NCBI RefSeq assembly: GCF_029894125.1
Contig: NZ_JARXYZ010000002.1
Location: forward strand, 186,001-250,000
Source of the DNA: Kitasatospora sp. MAA19
GTDB lineage: Bacteria; Actinomycetota; Actinomycetes; Streptomycetales; Streptomycetaceae
Direction of reading: 5' to 3'
DNA length: 64,000 nucleotides
Position numbers and translations under genes: made by a program. Positions 26,213-35,399 of the stretch are shown one piece after another. The stretch's first letter is position 1; every line of letters starts with the position of its first letter. The notes beneath the pieces are model-generated. The model worked only from the letters and a program-made list of their open reading frames with translations. It ran no database searches and was not told the origin of the DNA.

Positions 26213-26648
26213 GCGCCACCTCACCTGGTTGCTGCTGACTTGCGCCCCCGCCCGGCTGATGGAGCGCCACCAGCCCGGGGCGGCCGGACGATCAAGGGTA
26301 CTGCCCGCCGCGAGCCGTGCGCAGCCGGATGGCCCACGGGGCCCGGGCCCACCACTGGCCCCACCCTTCACAGGCTCCGCCCGGCACCGGTCCCGCCGGT
26401 CACGGGCTCCCGCCCGTCACCGGCCCCGCTTATCAGAGGAATGCCCACTGGACACCCGTTCGGGCGAACCGGGATCACATGTCCCGGCCGCCGGGGGAAG
26501 GCTCGGGGAGTATGCGGACTGTGCCGTGCGTCACGGCGCGCGAGCGCCGCACATGCCCGGCCGCCCGGCCGGGAAGAGAGCGTCCGGGTCCGGGCAGGTT
26601 GTCGGACTACATGTCAGTTTCCGTTGAGTGCAAGGAAGTTGAGGACTC

Positions 26649-28796
26649 ATGCAGGTCTGGCCCGGTAAGCCCTATCCCCTCGGCGCCACCTACGACGGGG
26701 TCGGCACCAACTTCGCGGTGTTCTCCGAGAGCGCCGACCGGATCGAGCTGTGCCTGATCGACGAGGACGGCTCGGAGACGGCCGTCGAACTGCGCGAGAC
26801 GGACGCCTTCGTCCGGCACGCCTACCTCCCGGGCGTCCAGCCCGGCCAGCGCTACGGCTTCCGCGTCCACGGCCCGTACAATCCCGGCCTCGGCCAGCGC
26901 CACAACAGCGCCAAGCTGCTGCTGGACCCGTACGCCAAGGCGATGAGCGGGCACATCGACTGGGACGAGGCGGTCTACGGCTACCACTTCGGCGCCCCCG
27001 AGCGCCGCAACGACCTCGACTCCGCCCCGCACACCATGCACTCGGTGGTGATCAACCCGTACTTCGACTGGGGCACCGACCACCCGCCGCGCACCGACTA
27101 CCACCGCACCGTCATCTACGAGGCCCACGTCAAGGGCCTCACCCGGCTGCACCCGGGCATCCCCGAGGAGATCCGCGGAACGTACGCGGGCCTGGCCCAC
27201 CCGGCGGTGATCGAGCACCTGGCCAAGCTCGGTGTCACCGCGATCGAGCTGATGCCGGTGCACCAGTTCGTCCGTGACCACCGGCTGCGCGACCTGGGCC
27301 TGGCCAACTACTGGGGCTACAACACCATCGGCTTCTTCGCCCCGCACTCCTCCTTCTCCTCCACCGGCGACCGGGGCCAGCAGGTGCAGGAGTTCAAGTC
27401 GATGGTCAAGGCGCTGCACGCGGCCGGGATCGAGGTGATCCTGGACGTCGTCTACAACCACACCGCCGAGGGCAACCACCTCGGGCCGACGCTGTCGCTG
27501 CGCGGCCTGGACAACGTCTCCTACTACCGCCTCGCCCAGGACCAGCGCTTCTACGAGGACACCACCGGCACCGGCAACAGCCTGCTGATGCGCAGCCCGC
27601 ACGTGCTCCAGCTGATCATGGACTCGCTGCGCTACTGGGTCACCGAGATGCACGTCGACGGCTTCCGCTTCGACCTCGCCGCCACCCTGGCCCGCCAGTT
27701 CCACGAGGTCGACCGGCTCTCCTCCTTCTTCGACCTCGTCCAGCAGGACCCGGTGGTCTCCCAGGCGAAGCTGATCGCCGAACCCTGGGACCTCGGCGAG
27801 GGCGGCTACCAGGTCGGCAACTTCCCGCCGCTGTGGACGGAGTGGAACGGCATGTACCGGGACACCGTGCGCGACCTGTGGCGCGGCGAGGCCGCCGCCC
27901 TCGCCGAGTTCGGCTCCCGGCTCACCGGCTCCTCCGACCTCTACCAGGACGACGGCCGCCGCCCCATCGCCTCCATCAACTTCGTCACCTGCCACGACGG
28001 TTTCACCCTGCGCGACCTGGTCTCCTACAACGAGAAGCACAACCAGGCCAACGGCGAGGACAACCGCGACGGCGAGTCCTTCAACCGCTCCTGGAACTGC
28101 GGCACCGAGGGCCCGAGCACCGATCCTGCCGTCGAGGAGCTCAGAGCCCGCCAGCAGCGCAACTTCATCGCCACCCTGATGCTCTCCCAGGGCGTGCCGA
28201 TGATCTCCCACGGCGACGAACTCGGCCGCACCCAGCACGGCAACAACAACACCTACTGCCAGGACAACGAGCTCACCTGGGTGCACTGGCCCGAGGGCGA
28301 CGGACCGCAGGCGCGGCTGCTGGAGTTCACCCAGGGGATGATCTGGCTGCGCCGCGACCACCCGGTGTTCCGGCGGCGGCGCTTCTTCCACGGGCGGCCG
28401 GTCTCCGGGCGGCACGGGGCGGGGGCACCGGCCGCCGGCGGCTACGACGACCTCACCGACATCGCCTGGTTCACGCCCGGCGGGGAGGAGATGACCAAGC
28501 GCAACTGGGGCGCCAGCTACGCCAAGTCGCTGACCGTCTTCCTCAACGGCTACGCCATCTCCGAGCCGGACCGGCGCGGCGGGCGGATCGTCGACGACTC
28601 CTTCCTGCTGATGTTCAACGCGCACTTCGAGCCGCTGGAGTTCACCGTGCCCGCCGACCACGGGCAGGAGTGGCAGGTCGTGGTCGACACCGCGCAGCCC
28701 CGGCTGCCCGCCCCGGGCGCGGGCACCCGGGTCAAGGCCGGGGACGCGCTGTGGCTCACCGACCGCTCGCTGATGGTGCTCCAGCGGCCTGCCTGA
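26649..28796 (+). CDS. glgX: Glycogen debranching enzyme
   Basis: 715 residues. An N-terminal CBM48 (GVGTNFAVFSESADRIELCL) leads to the GH13 barrel with the four conserved regions: DVVYNHT, GFRFDLA (nucleophile Asp), the E in LIAEPWD, and CHDGF. The long insertion NQANGEDNRDGESFN is a GlgX/isoamylase marker. It removes alpha-1,6 branches from glycogen, yielding linear maltodextrins that TreY and TreZ use. The ATG has GTTGAGGA upstream. It leads the glgX-treY-treZ cluster, 72 nt before treY. Confidence 0.95.
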   Translation: MQVWPGKPYPLGATYDGVGTNFAVFSESADRIELCLIDEDGSETAVELRETDAFVRHAYLPGVQPGQRYGFRVHGPYNPGLGQRHNSAKLLLDPYAKAMSGHIDWDEAVYGYHFGAPERRNDLDSAPHTMHSVVINPYFDWGTDHPPRTDYHRTVIYEAHVKGLTRLHPGIPEEIRGTYAGLAHPAVIEHLAKLGVTAIELMPVHQFVRDHRLRDLGLANYWGYNTIGFFAPHSSFSSTGDRGQQVQEFKSMVKALHAAGIEVILDVVYNHTAEGNHLGPTLSLRGLDNVSYYRLAQDQRFYEDTTGTGNSLLMRSPHVLQLIMDSLRYWVTEMHVDGFRFDLAATLARQFHEVDRLSSFFDLVQQDPVVSQAKLIAEPWDLGEGGYQVGNFPPLWTEWNGMYRDTVRDLWRGEAAALAEFGSRLTGSSDLYQDDGRRPIASINFVTCHDGFTLRDLVSYNEKHNQANGEDNRDGESFNRSWNCGTEGPSTDPAVEELRARQQRNFIATLMLSQGVPMISHGDELGRTQHGNNNTYCQDNELTWVHWPEGDGPQARLLEFTQGMIWLRRDHPVFRRRRFFHGRPVSGRHGAGAPAAGGYDDLTDIAWFTPGGEEMTKRNWGASYAKSLTVFLNGYAISEPDRRGGRIVDDSFLLMFNAHFEPLEFTVPADHGQEWQVVVDTAQPRLPAPGAGTRVKAGDALWLTDRSLMVLQRPA

Positions 28797-28868
28797 ACGG
28801 ACGTGCGGTCACCTGTTCGGGCCAGCAGCGGGTCTTGGCGGCGGGCTCCCCCGGGTACTCATGGACCT

Positions 28869-31334
28869 ATGACCTCCGCCGCCGAGCCCGCGCAGCCCCG
28901 CCCGGCCGCTACCTCCCCCGCACCCGGTCCCCCCACCGCCCCCACCGCCAGCTACCGCCTCCAGCTGCAGCCCGGCTTCACCCTCCACGACGCCACCGCC
29001 GCCGTCCCCTACCTCGCCGCCCTCGGGGTCTCCCACCTGCACCTGTCCCCGCTGCTGGAGGCCACCCCCGGCTCCACCCACGGCTACGACACCGTCGACC
29101 ACGGCCGGATCAGCGAGCAGCTCGGTGGTGAGGGCGCGCTGCGCTCCCTGGCCGCCGCCGCCCACCGGCACGGCCTGCGGCTGATCGTCGACGTGGTGCC
29201 CAACCACATGGCCGTGCCCGTCCCCGAACGGCTCAACCAGCCGCTGTGGCAGGTGCTGCGGGACGGGCCCGACTCGCCGTACGCGCACTGGTTCGACATC
29301 GACTGGGCCGCCCAGCCCGGGCCCGCCGACGCCCCCGGTCGCGGCCGGGTGCTGCTGCCGCTGCTCGGCGACCGGCTCGGCGCCGTCCTGGACCAGCTGG
29401 TGGTGGACGGCGACGTGCTGCGCTACCACCAGCACGAGCTGCCGCTGCGGCCCGGCACCGCCGACCTGCCACTGACCGGGCTGCTCGCCCGCCAGTGGTA
29501 CCGGCTCGCCTGGTGGCGGCTGGCCCGCACCGAACTCAACTACCGGCGCTTCTTCACCGTCAACGAGCTGATCGCCGTCCGGGTCGAGGAGCCCGAGGTG
29601 TTCGCCGCCACCCACGCCGTCCTGCTGCGGCTGCACGCCGAGGGCGTCGTCGACGGCTTCCGGATCGACCACCCCGACGGGCTCGCCGACCCGCGCGGCT
29701 ACCTGCGGCGCCTCGCCCGGGCCAGCGGCGGGGCGTACACCGTCGTCGAGAAGATCCTCACCGGCGACGAGCGGCTGCCCGCCGACTGGCCGGTCGCCGG
29801 CACCACCGGCTACGACGCGTTGCGGCACATCGACGGCGTGCTCACCGACCGCGCGGGCGCCGACCGGCTGGCCGGGGCGTACGAGGACTTCCTCGGCGGT
29901 CACCCCGCCCGGGTGCCCGGCCCCGGCCCCCACCCGGCGGTCGCCGCCGCCCGGCACGGGCGGGCCGACATGACCGGGCCGCGCGGCGAGCTGGCCGCCG
30001 AGGTCGAACGGCTGGTGCGCTGCGCCCTGCGGATCGGCGCCGCCGAGCCGGCGTACGCCGACCACGCGCCCTGGCAGCTGCGCGCGGCGCTGCGGCGGCT
30101 GCTCACCGGCTACCCGGCGTACCGGCCGTACGCCCGCCCCGGGGAGCCGGCGCCGCCGGGCTCCGCCGCGCAGCTGCGGGCGGCGCTGGACGGCTCGGCC
30201 GACCCGACGGACCGGCTGGTCGCCGCCCTGGCCCTCGGGGAGCTGGGGCGCGGGACGGACCGGGACGAGTTCTGCGTCCGCTTCGCGCAGACCGCCGCGG
30301 CCGTCGCCGCCAAGGGCGTCGAGGACACCGCCTTCTACCGGTGGAACGCGCTGCCCGGCCTCAACGAGGTCGGCGGCGAGCCCGGCCGGCCGGGGCTGCG
30401 CCCCGCCGAGTTCCACGACTGGTGCCGCTACCTGGAACACCGTTGGCCGCACAGCATGACCGCGCTGTCCACCCACGACACCAAGCGCAGCGCCGACGCC
30501 CGCGCCCGGCTCGCCGTCCTCGCCGAGCAGCCCGAGGCCTGGGCCGCCGAGGCCGCCGCCTGGTCCACCGCCGCCGGGCCCGGCCCCGACCGCGACGGCG
30601 ACTGGCTGCTCTGGCACACCCTCGTCGCCGCCTGGCCGATCGACCCCGACCGGCTCGCCGCCGCCCTGCTCAAGTCCGCCCGCGAGGCCAAGCTGCGCAC
30701 CTCGTGGACCGCCCCCGACAGCGGCTACGAGCAGGCGCTCGCCGACCGCGCCCGCGCCGTCCTGGCCGACCCCGGGCTGCGGCCCCGGATCGAGGGCCTG
30801 GTGCACGCCCTCGCCCCGTACGCCCGCTCCAACACCCTCGCCGCCGCGCTGCTGCACCTCACCATCCCGGGCGTGCCCGACCTCTACCAGGGCAGCGAGG
30901 AGCCGCTGTACACCCTCGTCGACCCGGACAACCGTGGCGTGGTGGACCTCGGCGCGCTCGCCGTCCGGCTCACCGACTCGGCCACCGCGCGCCCCGGCGA
31001 CCTCGCCCGCGAGAAGCTGCACCTCACCACGACGGCGCTGCACCTGCGGCGCTCCCGTCCGCTCGGGCCCTACCGGCCGCTGACCGCCGTCGGCGGCGGC
31101 GCCGACCACCTGCTGGCCTTCGCCCGCGGAGCGGACGTGGTCACCGCCGTCACCCGGCTGCCGTACGGGCTGGAGCGGGCCGGCGGCTGGCGGGACACCG
31201 TCCTGGAGCTGCCCGGGGGCGGGCCCTGGACGGACCGGCTGACCCTGCGGACCCACCCGGCGGGCGCGGTGCCGGTCACCGAACTGCTGGCGGACCACCC
31301 GGTGGCGCTGCTGACCAGGAGGGGCGAGAAGTGA
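28869..31334 (+). CDS. treY: Maltooligosyl trehalose synthase
   Basis: 821 residues from ATG 28869. GH13 family 26 features: TASYRLQLQPGFTLHDA at the start, HGYDTVDH, DVVPNHMA, the nucleophile region GFRIDHPDGL, VVEKIL with the acid, and the late STHDTKRSADARAR. It turns the reducing-end alpha-1,4 bond of maltodextrin into an alpha,alpha-1,1 bond. The stop overlaps the treZ start by 4 nt (GTGA), so the two enzymes are coupled in translation. Trehalose is an osmolyte and spore protectant in streptomycetes. Confidence 0.95.
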   Translation: MTSAAEPAQPRPAATSPAPGPPTAPTASYRLQLQPGFTLHDATAAVPYLAALGVSHLHLSPLLEATPGSTHGYDTVDHGRISEQLGGEGALRSLAAAAHRHGLRLIVDVVPNHMAVPVPERLNQPLWQVLRDGPDSPYAHWFDIDWAAQPGPADAPGRGRVLLPLLGDRLGAVLDQLVVDGDVLRYHQHELPLRPGTADLPLTGLLARQWYRLAWWRLARTELNYRRFFTVNELIAVRVEEPEVFAATHAVLLRLHAEGVVDGFRIDHPDGLADPRGYLRRLARASGGAYTVVEKILTGDERLPADWPVAGTTGYDALRHIDGVLTDRAGADRLAGAYEDFLGGHPARVPGPGPHPAVAAARHGRADMTGPRGELAAEVERLVRCALRIGAAEPAYADHAPWQLRAALRRLLTGYPAYRPYARPGEPAPPGSAAQLRAALDGSADPTDRLVAALALGELGRGTDRDEFCVRFAQTAAAVAAKGVEDTAFYRWNALPGLNEVGGEPGRPGLRPAEFHDWCRYLEHRWPHSMTALSTHDTKRSADARARLAVLAEQPEAWAAEAAAWSTAAGPGPDRDGDWLLWHTLVAAWPIDPDRLAAALLKSAREAKLRTSWTAPDSGYEQALADRARAVLADPGLRPRIEGLVHALAPYARSNTLAAALLHLTIPGVPDLYQGSEEPLYTLVDPDNRGVVDLGALAVRLTDSATARPGDLAREKLHLTTTALHLRRSRPLGPYRPLTAVGGGADHLLAFARGADVVTAVTRLPYGLERAGGWRDTVLELPGGGPWTDRLTLRTHPAGAVPVTELLADHPVALLTRRGEK

Positions 31335-33058
31335 GGACCTACCAGGTGTGGGCGCCGTCCGCGGCCGCCGTCTCGGTCGACGTCGACGGCGCCGCCCACG
31401 CGTTGGCGCGCTGCCCGGACCGGGCCGGCTGGTGGTCGGGCGACGCGCCGGAGGGCGACTACGCGTTCCGCCTCGACGGCGGGCCGCCCCTGCCCGACCC
31501 GCGCTCGCCCTGGCAGCCGCACGGCCCGGACGGTCCCAGTCGGCCGGTCGACCACGCCGCGTTCCGCTGGTCGCAGACCGGCTGGCGCGGCCGCGCACTG
31601 CCCGGCGCGGTGCTGTACGAGCTGCACATCGGCACCTTCACCGCCCGCGGCACCTTCGAATCCGCAGCCGAACACCTGGACCACCTGGTCGAGTTGGGTG
31701 TCGACTTCGTCGAACTGATGCCGGTCTGCCCGTTCCCCGGCCGGCACGGCTGGGGCTACGACGGGGTCTCGCTCTGGGCCGTGCACGAGCCGTACGGCGG
31801 GCCCGAAGGGCTGAAGCGGTTCGTCGACGCCGCCCACCGCAAGGGCCTCGGGGTGGTCCTGGACGTGGTCCACAACCACCTCGGCCCCTCCGGCAACTAC
31901 CTTCCCGCGTACGGCCCGTACTTCACCGACCGGCACCACACGCCGTGGGGCTCGGCCGTCAACCTGGACGCCCCCGGCTCCGACGAGGTGCGCCGCTACC
32001 TGATCGGCAGCGCGCTCGCCTGGCTGCGCGACTACCGGATCGACGGCCTGCGGCTGGACGCCGTACACGCCCTCGCGGACGACCGGGCGGTGCACTTCCT
32101 GGAGGAACTGTCCCACGAGGTCGAGAGGTTGGCCGTCTCGACCAACCGCCCGCTGTTCCTGATCGCCGAATCCGACCTCAACACCCCGCGCACCACCGCC
32201 CCGCGCGAAGCCGGCGGCCAGGGCCTCACCGCGCAGTGGAGCGACGACTTCCACCACGCCCTGCACTGCGCGCTCACCGGCGAATCCCAGGGCTACTACG
32301 GCGACTTCGCCCACCGGCCGCTCGCCGCCGTGGCCAAGACGCTCACCCGCGGGTTCTTCCACGACGGCACCTGGTCCGCCTTCCGCGGCCGCGGCCACGG
32401 CCGGCCGTTCCCCCCGGACGGCGGGCACCGGCTGCTCGGCTACCTGCAGACCCACGACCAGATCGGCAACCGGGCGCTCGGCGACCGCGTCTCCACCAGC
32501 CTGACCCCCGGCCGGCTCGCCTGCGGCGCCGCGCTGGTGCTCACCTCGCCGTTCACCCCGATGCTGTTCATGGGCGAGGAGTGGGGCGCCGCCACCCCCT
32601 GGCAGTACTTCACCGACCACACCGACCCGCAGCTCGCGGAGGCCGTCCGGCAGGGCCGGCGGCGGGAGTTCGCCGAACACGACTGGGCCGCGGAGGCCGT
32701 CCCCGACCCGCAGGAGCCCGCCACCCTCCTGCGGTCCGTCCTCGACTGGACCGAGCCCCGGCGCTCGCCGCACCGCGAACTCCTCGCCTGGTACCGGACG
32801 TTGATCCGGTTGCGGCGCGAACGGCCGGAGCTGTCCGACCCCGGCCTCGGCGCGGTGCGGGTGGCGTACGACGAGGCGGCGCGCTGGCTGGTGGTGCACC
32901 GGGGGCCGTACCGGGTCGCCGTCAACCTCGGCCCGGCCGAGGCCGTGCCGCCGCTGGACGGGACCGGGCGCGAGCTGGTCGCGGCCTTCGGGGCGGCGGC
33001 GCTGAACGGGACGGCGGTACGGCTGGGGGCGGACGCGGTGGCGATCGTCGCGGTGTGA
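31331..33058 (+). CDS. treZ: Malto-oligosyltrehalose trehalohydrolase
   Basis: 575 residues from GTG 31331, preceded by AGGAGGGG. The N-terminal E-set/CBM48 domain opens TYQVWAPSAAAVSVDVDG, followed by YELHIGTFTARGTFE, DVVHNHLGPSGNY, GLRLDAVHAL (nucleophile Asp), LIAESDLN (acid) and QTHDQIGNRA. It hydrolyses maltooligosyl-trehalose to free trehalose, finishing the GlgX-TreY-TreZ route from glycogen. It ends 13 nt before the convergent transketolase stop. Confidence 0.95.
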   Translation: MRTYQVWAPSAAAVSVDVDGAAHALARCPDRAGWWSGDAPEGDYAFRLDGGPPLPDPRSPWQPHGPDGPSRPVDHAAFRWSQTGWRGRALPGAVLYELHIGTFTARGTFESAAEHLDHLVELGVDFVELMPVCPFPGRHGWGYDGVSLWAVHEPYGGPEGLKRFVDAAHRKGLGVVLDVVHNHLGPSGNYLPAYGPYFTDRHHTPWGSAVNLDAPGSDEVRRYLIGSALAWLRDYRIDGLRLDAVHALADDRAVHFLEELSHEVERLAVSTNRPLFLIAESDLNTPRTTAPREAGGQGLTAQWSDDFHHALHCALTGESQGYYGDFAHRPLAAVAKTLTRGFFHDGTWSAFRGRGHGRPFPPDGGHRLLGYLQTHDQIGNRALGDRVSTSLTPGRLACGAALVLTSPFTPMLFMGEEWGAATPWQYFTDHTDPQLAEAVRQGRRREFAEHDWAAEAVPDPQEPATLLRSVLDWTEPRRSPHRELLAWYRTLIRLRRERPELSDPGLGAVRVAYDEAARWLVVHRGPYRVAVNLGPAEAVPPLDGTGRELVAAFGAAALNGTAVRLGADAVAIVAV

Positions 33059-33071
33059 CGCACCACGCGCG

Positions 33072-33965
33072 TCACCAGAGGAAGGTGCCGATCCGCTCCC
33101 GCAGCGAGGCGGCGTCCAGCCCGTACGCGGCCAGGTGCTCGTCGATCGAGCCGTAGTGCCGGTGCTCCTCGCGCGGCACGCCCAGGCCCAGCACCCGGTG
33201 CGGGCGGTCGGCCAGCGCCGCGTGCGCCTCGTTCGCGGAGGTGCCCGCCAGGTACGGCTCGACCAGCACCACGTCCGCCCGCTCCCCCGTCGCCGCCCGC
33301 AGCGAGGCCGCGTCGAAGGGGCGCACCGTCGCCGCGTACAGCACGGTGACGTCCAGGCCCTCGGTGGCCGCCAGCACCGCGTCCAGCATCGGCCCGACCG
33401 CGACGACCACGCCGCGCGAGCCCTGCCGCACGGTGCTGAACCGGCCCGCCTCGACCGGCACCGGCGCCGCGTTCTGGTGCGCCGAGAGCCGGACGTACAC
33501 GTTGCGGTCGCCGTCCGCGACGGCGTGGCGCAGCAGCTGCTCGGCCTCGTCCGGGTGGCCCGGCACGTGGACCGTCCAGTCCGGCAGGGTGTCCAGCAGC
33601 GCGACGTCGCCCGGGGACATGTGGGTGCGGCCGCCGGCCGGCCAGTCGTAGGAGCCGGCCGCGCTCACCAGGACGGCGCCGACGCCCTGGTGGGTCAGGT
33701 CCAACTTGACCTGCTCGAAGGGCCGCTCGATGAGGAAGCTGGCGAAGGTGTGGGCGATCGGGCGCATCCCGGTCAGGGCCAGGCCGCCGGCCGCGCCGAT
33801 CAGCAGTTGCTCGCGGATGCCGACGTTGACCACCCGGTCCGGGTGGCGCTCCTGCGCCGGGCCGAAGGCGGCCGCGCTGATGTCGGCGAGCACCACGGCC
33901 AGCCGCGGGTCCTCGTCCAGCAGTCGGGAGCTGACGTCGATGAAGCGGTCGCGCATGGTGTCCAT
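33072..33965 (-). CDS. Transketolase, C-terminal (pyrimidine-binding) subunit
   Basis: 297 residues from ATG 33965. The Pyr domain starts DEDPRLAVVLADIS and has NVGIREQLLIGAAGGLALTG, where the Glu activates thiamine diphosphate; HTFASFLIERPFEQVKLD follows, then the C-terminal Rossmann-like domain. It forms an active enzyme only with the N-terminal subunit encoded just upstream. Split transketolases of this type use sugar phosphates or related substrates; the true substrate is unknown. The 80-nt gap from the first subunit contains tandem repeats. Confidence 0.88.
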   Translation of the reverse strand: MDTMRDRFIDVSSRLLDEDPRLAVVLADISAAAFGPAQERHPDRVVNVGIREQLLIGAAGGLALTGMRPIAHTFASFLIERPFEQVKLDLTHQGVGAVLVSAAGSYDWPAGGRTHMSPGDVALLDTLPDWTVHVPGHPDEAEQLLRHAVADGDRNVYVRLSAHQNAAPVPVEAGRFSTVRQGSRGVVVAVGPMLDAVLAATEGLDVTVLYAATVRPFDAASLRAATGERADVVLVEPYLAGTSANEAHAALADRPHRVLGLGVPREEHRHYGSIDEHLAAYGLDAASLRERIGTFLW

Positions 33966-34016
33966 CAGTGAAGTGCCTTTCACGGTGGGTCTGCTGGTGG
34001 TCTCGGGAGGTGCGGG

Positions 34017-34048
34017 GCTACGGGTTCTTGAGCTACGGGCTCTTGCTA
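34017..34048. repeat. Tandem repeat with serial TAG stops after the transketolase N gene
   Basis: On the minus strand the stop TAG (34048-34046) begins a unit CAAGAGCCCG, then TAG CTCAAGAACCCG, then TAG again. On the plus strand this is GCTACGGGTTCTTGA (34017-34031) and GCTACGGGCTCTTG (34032-34045). Confidence 0.8.
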
Positions 34049-34750
34049 CGCGTCCTTGGGCTCGACCCGGGCGACCACCACGTGCGGGCGGCCCGGGTGC
34101 TCGGCCGTGAAGGCCCGGTACAGCGCCTCGTGGTCGCGGCCGTCCACCGTCTGCGTCGACCAGCCCTCGGCCGCGAACCGGGCCGCGATCCCGCCCTGCC
34201 AGCCGTGCGTGGCCGAGGAGTTGTCGATCACCACCACGTGCAGCCGGTCCAGCCCGTACGCGCCGGCGAAGGCCACCGCCTCGTGGTTGGAGCCCTCGTC
34301 GAACTCGGCGTCGCCGACCAGCACCCACACCGCCGGGTCGGCCAGGCCCTGCGCCCGCAGGCCCAGCGCGGTGCCGACGCCCAGCGGCAGCCCGTGCCCG
34401 AGCGAACCGGAGGCGATCTCCACCCCGGGGATCAGCGTCCGGTCCGGGTGGTGGCCGAGCGGCGAGTCGTAGCCGCCGAAGCTCGGCAGCACTCCGGGAT
34501 CGACGAAGCCCTTGGCCGCCAGCACCGCGTAGTACGCCATCGGGCCGTGGCCCTTGGAGAGCAGGAAGCGGTCCCGGTCCTGGGCCGTGGCGCTCTCCGG
34601 AGTCACTCGCAGCACCCGGTCGTACAGCACCCAGAGCACGTCCAGGGTGGAGGTGGCGGCGGGGCCGTGCTTCTCGGCGCCGGTCATCAGGCCCATCAGG
34701 GCGGGCAGGTCCTCAAAACGGACGGTGTCCACGTTCGCGTTCGTCGTCAT
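34046..34750 (-). CDS. Transketolase, N-terminal (thiamine diphosphate-binding) subunit
   Basis: 234 residues from ATG 34750. The PP domain shows SKGHGPMAYYAVLA, SLGHGLPLGVGTALG and the Mg-ThDP motif VGDAEFDEGSNHEA, then VVVIDNSS. It is half of a two-gene transketolase, with the C-terminal half downstream. The promoter region shared with soxR carries a SoxR box within a 19-bp spacer. The ATG lies 6 nt past the -10 box, so the mRNA is probably leaderless. Shifting carbon through the non-oxidative pentose phosphate route would affect NADPH supply, in line with redox control, but that link is inferred. Confidence 0.88.
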   Translation of the reverse strand: MTTNANVDTVRFEDLPALMGLMTGAEKHGPAATSTLDVLWVLYDRVLRVTPESATAQDRDRFLLSKGHGPMAYYAVLAAKGFVDPGVLPSFGGYDSPLGHHPDRTLIPGVEIASGSLGHGLPLGVGTALGLRAQGLADPAVWVLVGDAEFDEGSNHEAVAFAGAYGLDRLHVVVIDNSSATHGWQGGIAARFAAEGWSTQTVDGRDHEALYRAFTAEHPGRPHVVVARVEPKDA

Positions 34751-34756
34751 GCGAGA

Positions 34757-34787
34757 ATCGTGCAACTTAAAGCTGACTTGAGGTCAA
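34757..34787 (-). promoter_or_regulatory. SoxR-type promoter and operator of the transketolase genes
   Basis: On the minus strand TTGACC (34787-34782) and CACGAT (34762-34757) are separated by 19 bp, the overlong spacing of promoters activated by MerR/SoxR proteins. Within it lies CCTCAAGTCAGCTTTAAG (34783-34766), which by my comparison matches 14 of 18 positions of the Escherichia coli soxS SoxR box. soxR is transcribed away on the other strand, with TACAGT (34793-34798) as its possible -10. Confidence 0.7.
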
Positions 34788-34806
34788 GCGGCTACAGTGG
34801 GTTCCC

Positions 34807-35343
34807 ATGACCGCGATACCCGACCACGGCCGCGCGCCCGGCCCGCACCGCGACGACCTGGTCACCATCGGCCAGCTCGCCCGCCGCAGCGGCCTCGCCC
34901 CGTCCGCGCTGCGCTACTACGAGAGCCTCGGCCTCATCCACGCCACCCGCACCACCGGCGGCCAGCGCCGCTACACCCGCGGCACGCTGCGCCGGATCGC
35001 CTTCGTCCGCGCCGCCCAGCGCGTCGGCCTCTCCCTCGACGAGGCCCGGGTCGCGCTCGACCGGCTCCCCGAACGCCCCGCCCCCAGCGGCAGCGAATGG
35101 GACCGCGTCGCCGAGTCCTGGCAGAGCCGCATCGACGAGCAGATCGCCGAGCTCCAGCGCCTCAAGGCCAAGCTGACCGGCTGCATCGGCTGCGGCTGCC
35201 TCTCCCTCTCCCGCTGCGCCCTCTACAACGCCGCCGACCGCGCCGGCGAGGCCGGCCCCGGCGCCCGCTACCTCCTCACCCGCGACCCGGACAGCGGACC
35301 GGAACCCGCCTCCCCGGACGCCGACGACTGCGGCACCTGCTGA
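34807..35343 (+). CDS. soxR: Redox-sensitive transcriptional activator SoxR
   Basis: 178 residues. The MerR-type HTH (TIGQLARRSGLAPSALRYYE) is followed by the dimer helix and the [2Fe-2S] motif CIGCGCLSLSRC, with the C-x2-C-x-C-x5-C spacing of SoxR. In Streptomyces, SoxR responds to redox-active antibiotics rather than to superoxide itself. The C-terminal extension is acidic with a further CGTC end. It probably controls the divergent transketolase genes and itself through the shared 56-nt region. Confidence 0.93.
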   Translation: MTAIPDHGRAPGPHRDDLVTIGQLARRSGLAPSALRYYESLGLIHATRTTGGQRRYTRGTLRRIAFVRAAQRVGLSLDEARVALDRLPERPAPSGSEWDRVAESWQSRIDEQIAELQRLKAKLTGCIGCGCLSLSRCALYNAADRAGEAGPGARYLLTRDPDSGPEPASPDADDCGTC

Positions 35344-35363
35344 GCCTCCTGGCCCAAAACCCT

Positions 35364-35393
35364 TTGCCGCAGCCGCGCCCGCCCGCCTACCGT
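35364..35393 (+). promoter_or_regulatory. Promoter of a leaderless phosphotransferase gene
   Basis: TTGCCG (35364-35369), 18-bp spacer, TACCGT (35388-35393), then 6 nt to the ATG at 35400. No ribosome site is present, so transcription should start at or next to the ATG. Confidence 0.6.
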
Positions 35394-35399
35394 GCGCCC

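Noticed and set aside
29246..33058. 1270-codon frame spanning treY and treZ as one fused protein
   Set aside because: The first part is an out-of-frame reading of treY (Arg/Pro/Ala-rich), and only the part after GTG 31331 is TreZ.
33072..34750. Transketolase subunits as E1 pyruvate dehydrogenase or DXP synthase
   Set aside because: The order, lengths (234 and 297 residues) and motifs (SKGHGPMAYY, GDAEFDEGSNHEA) fit split transketolases; no lipoyl or DXS-specific features.
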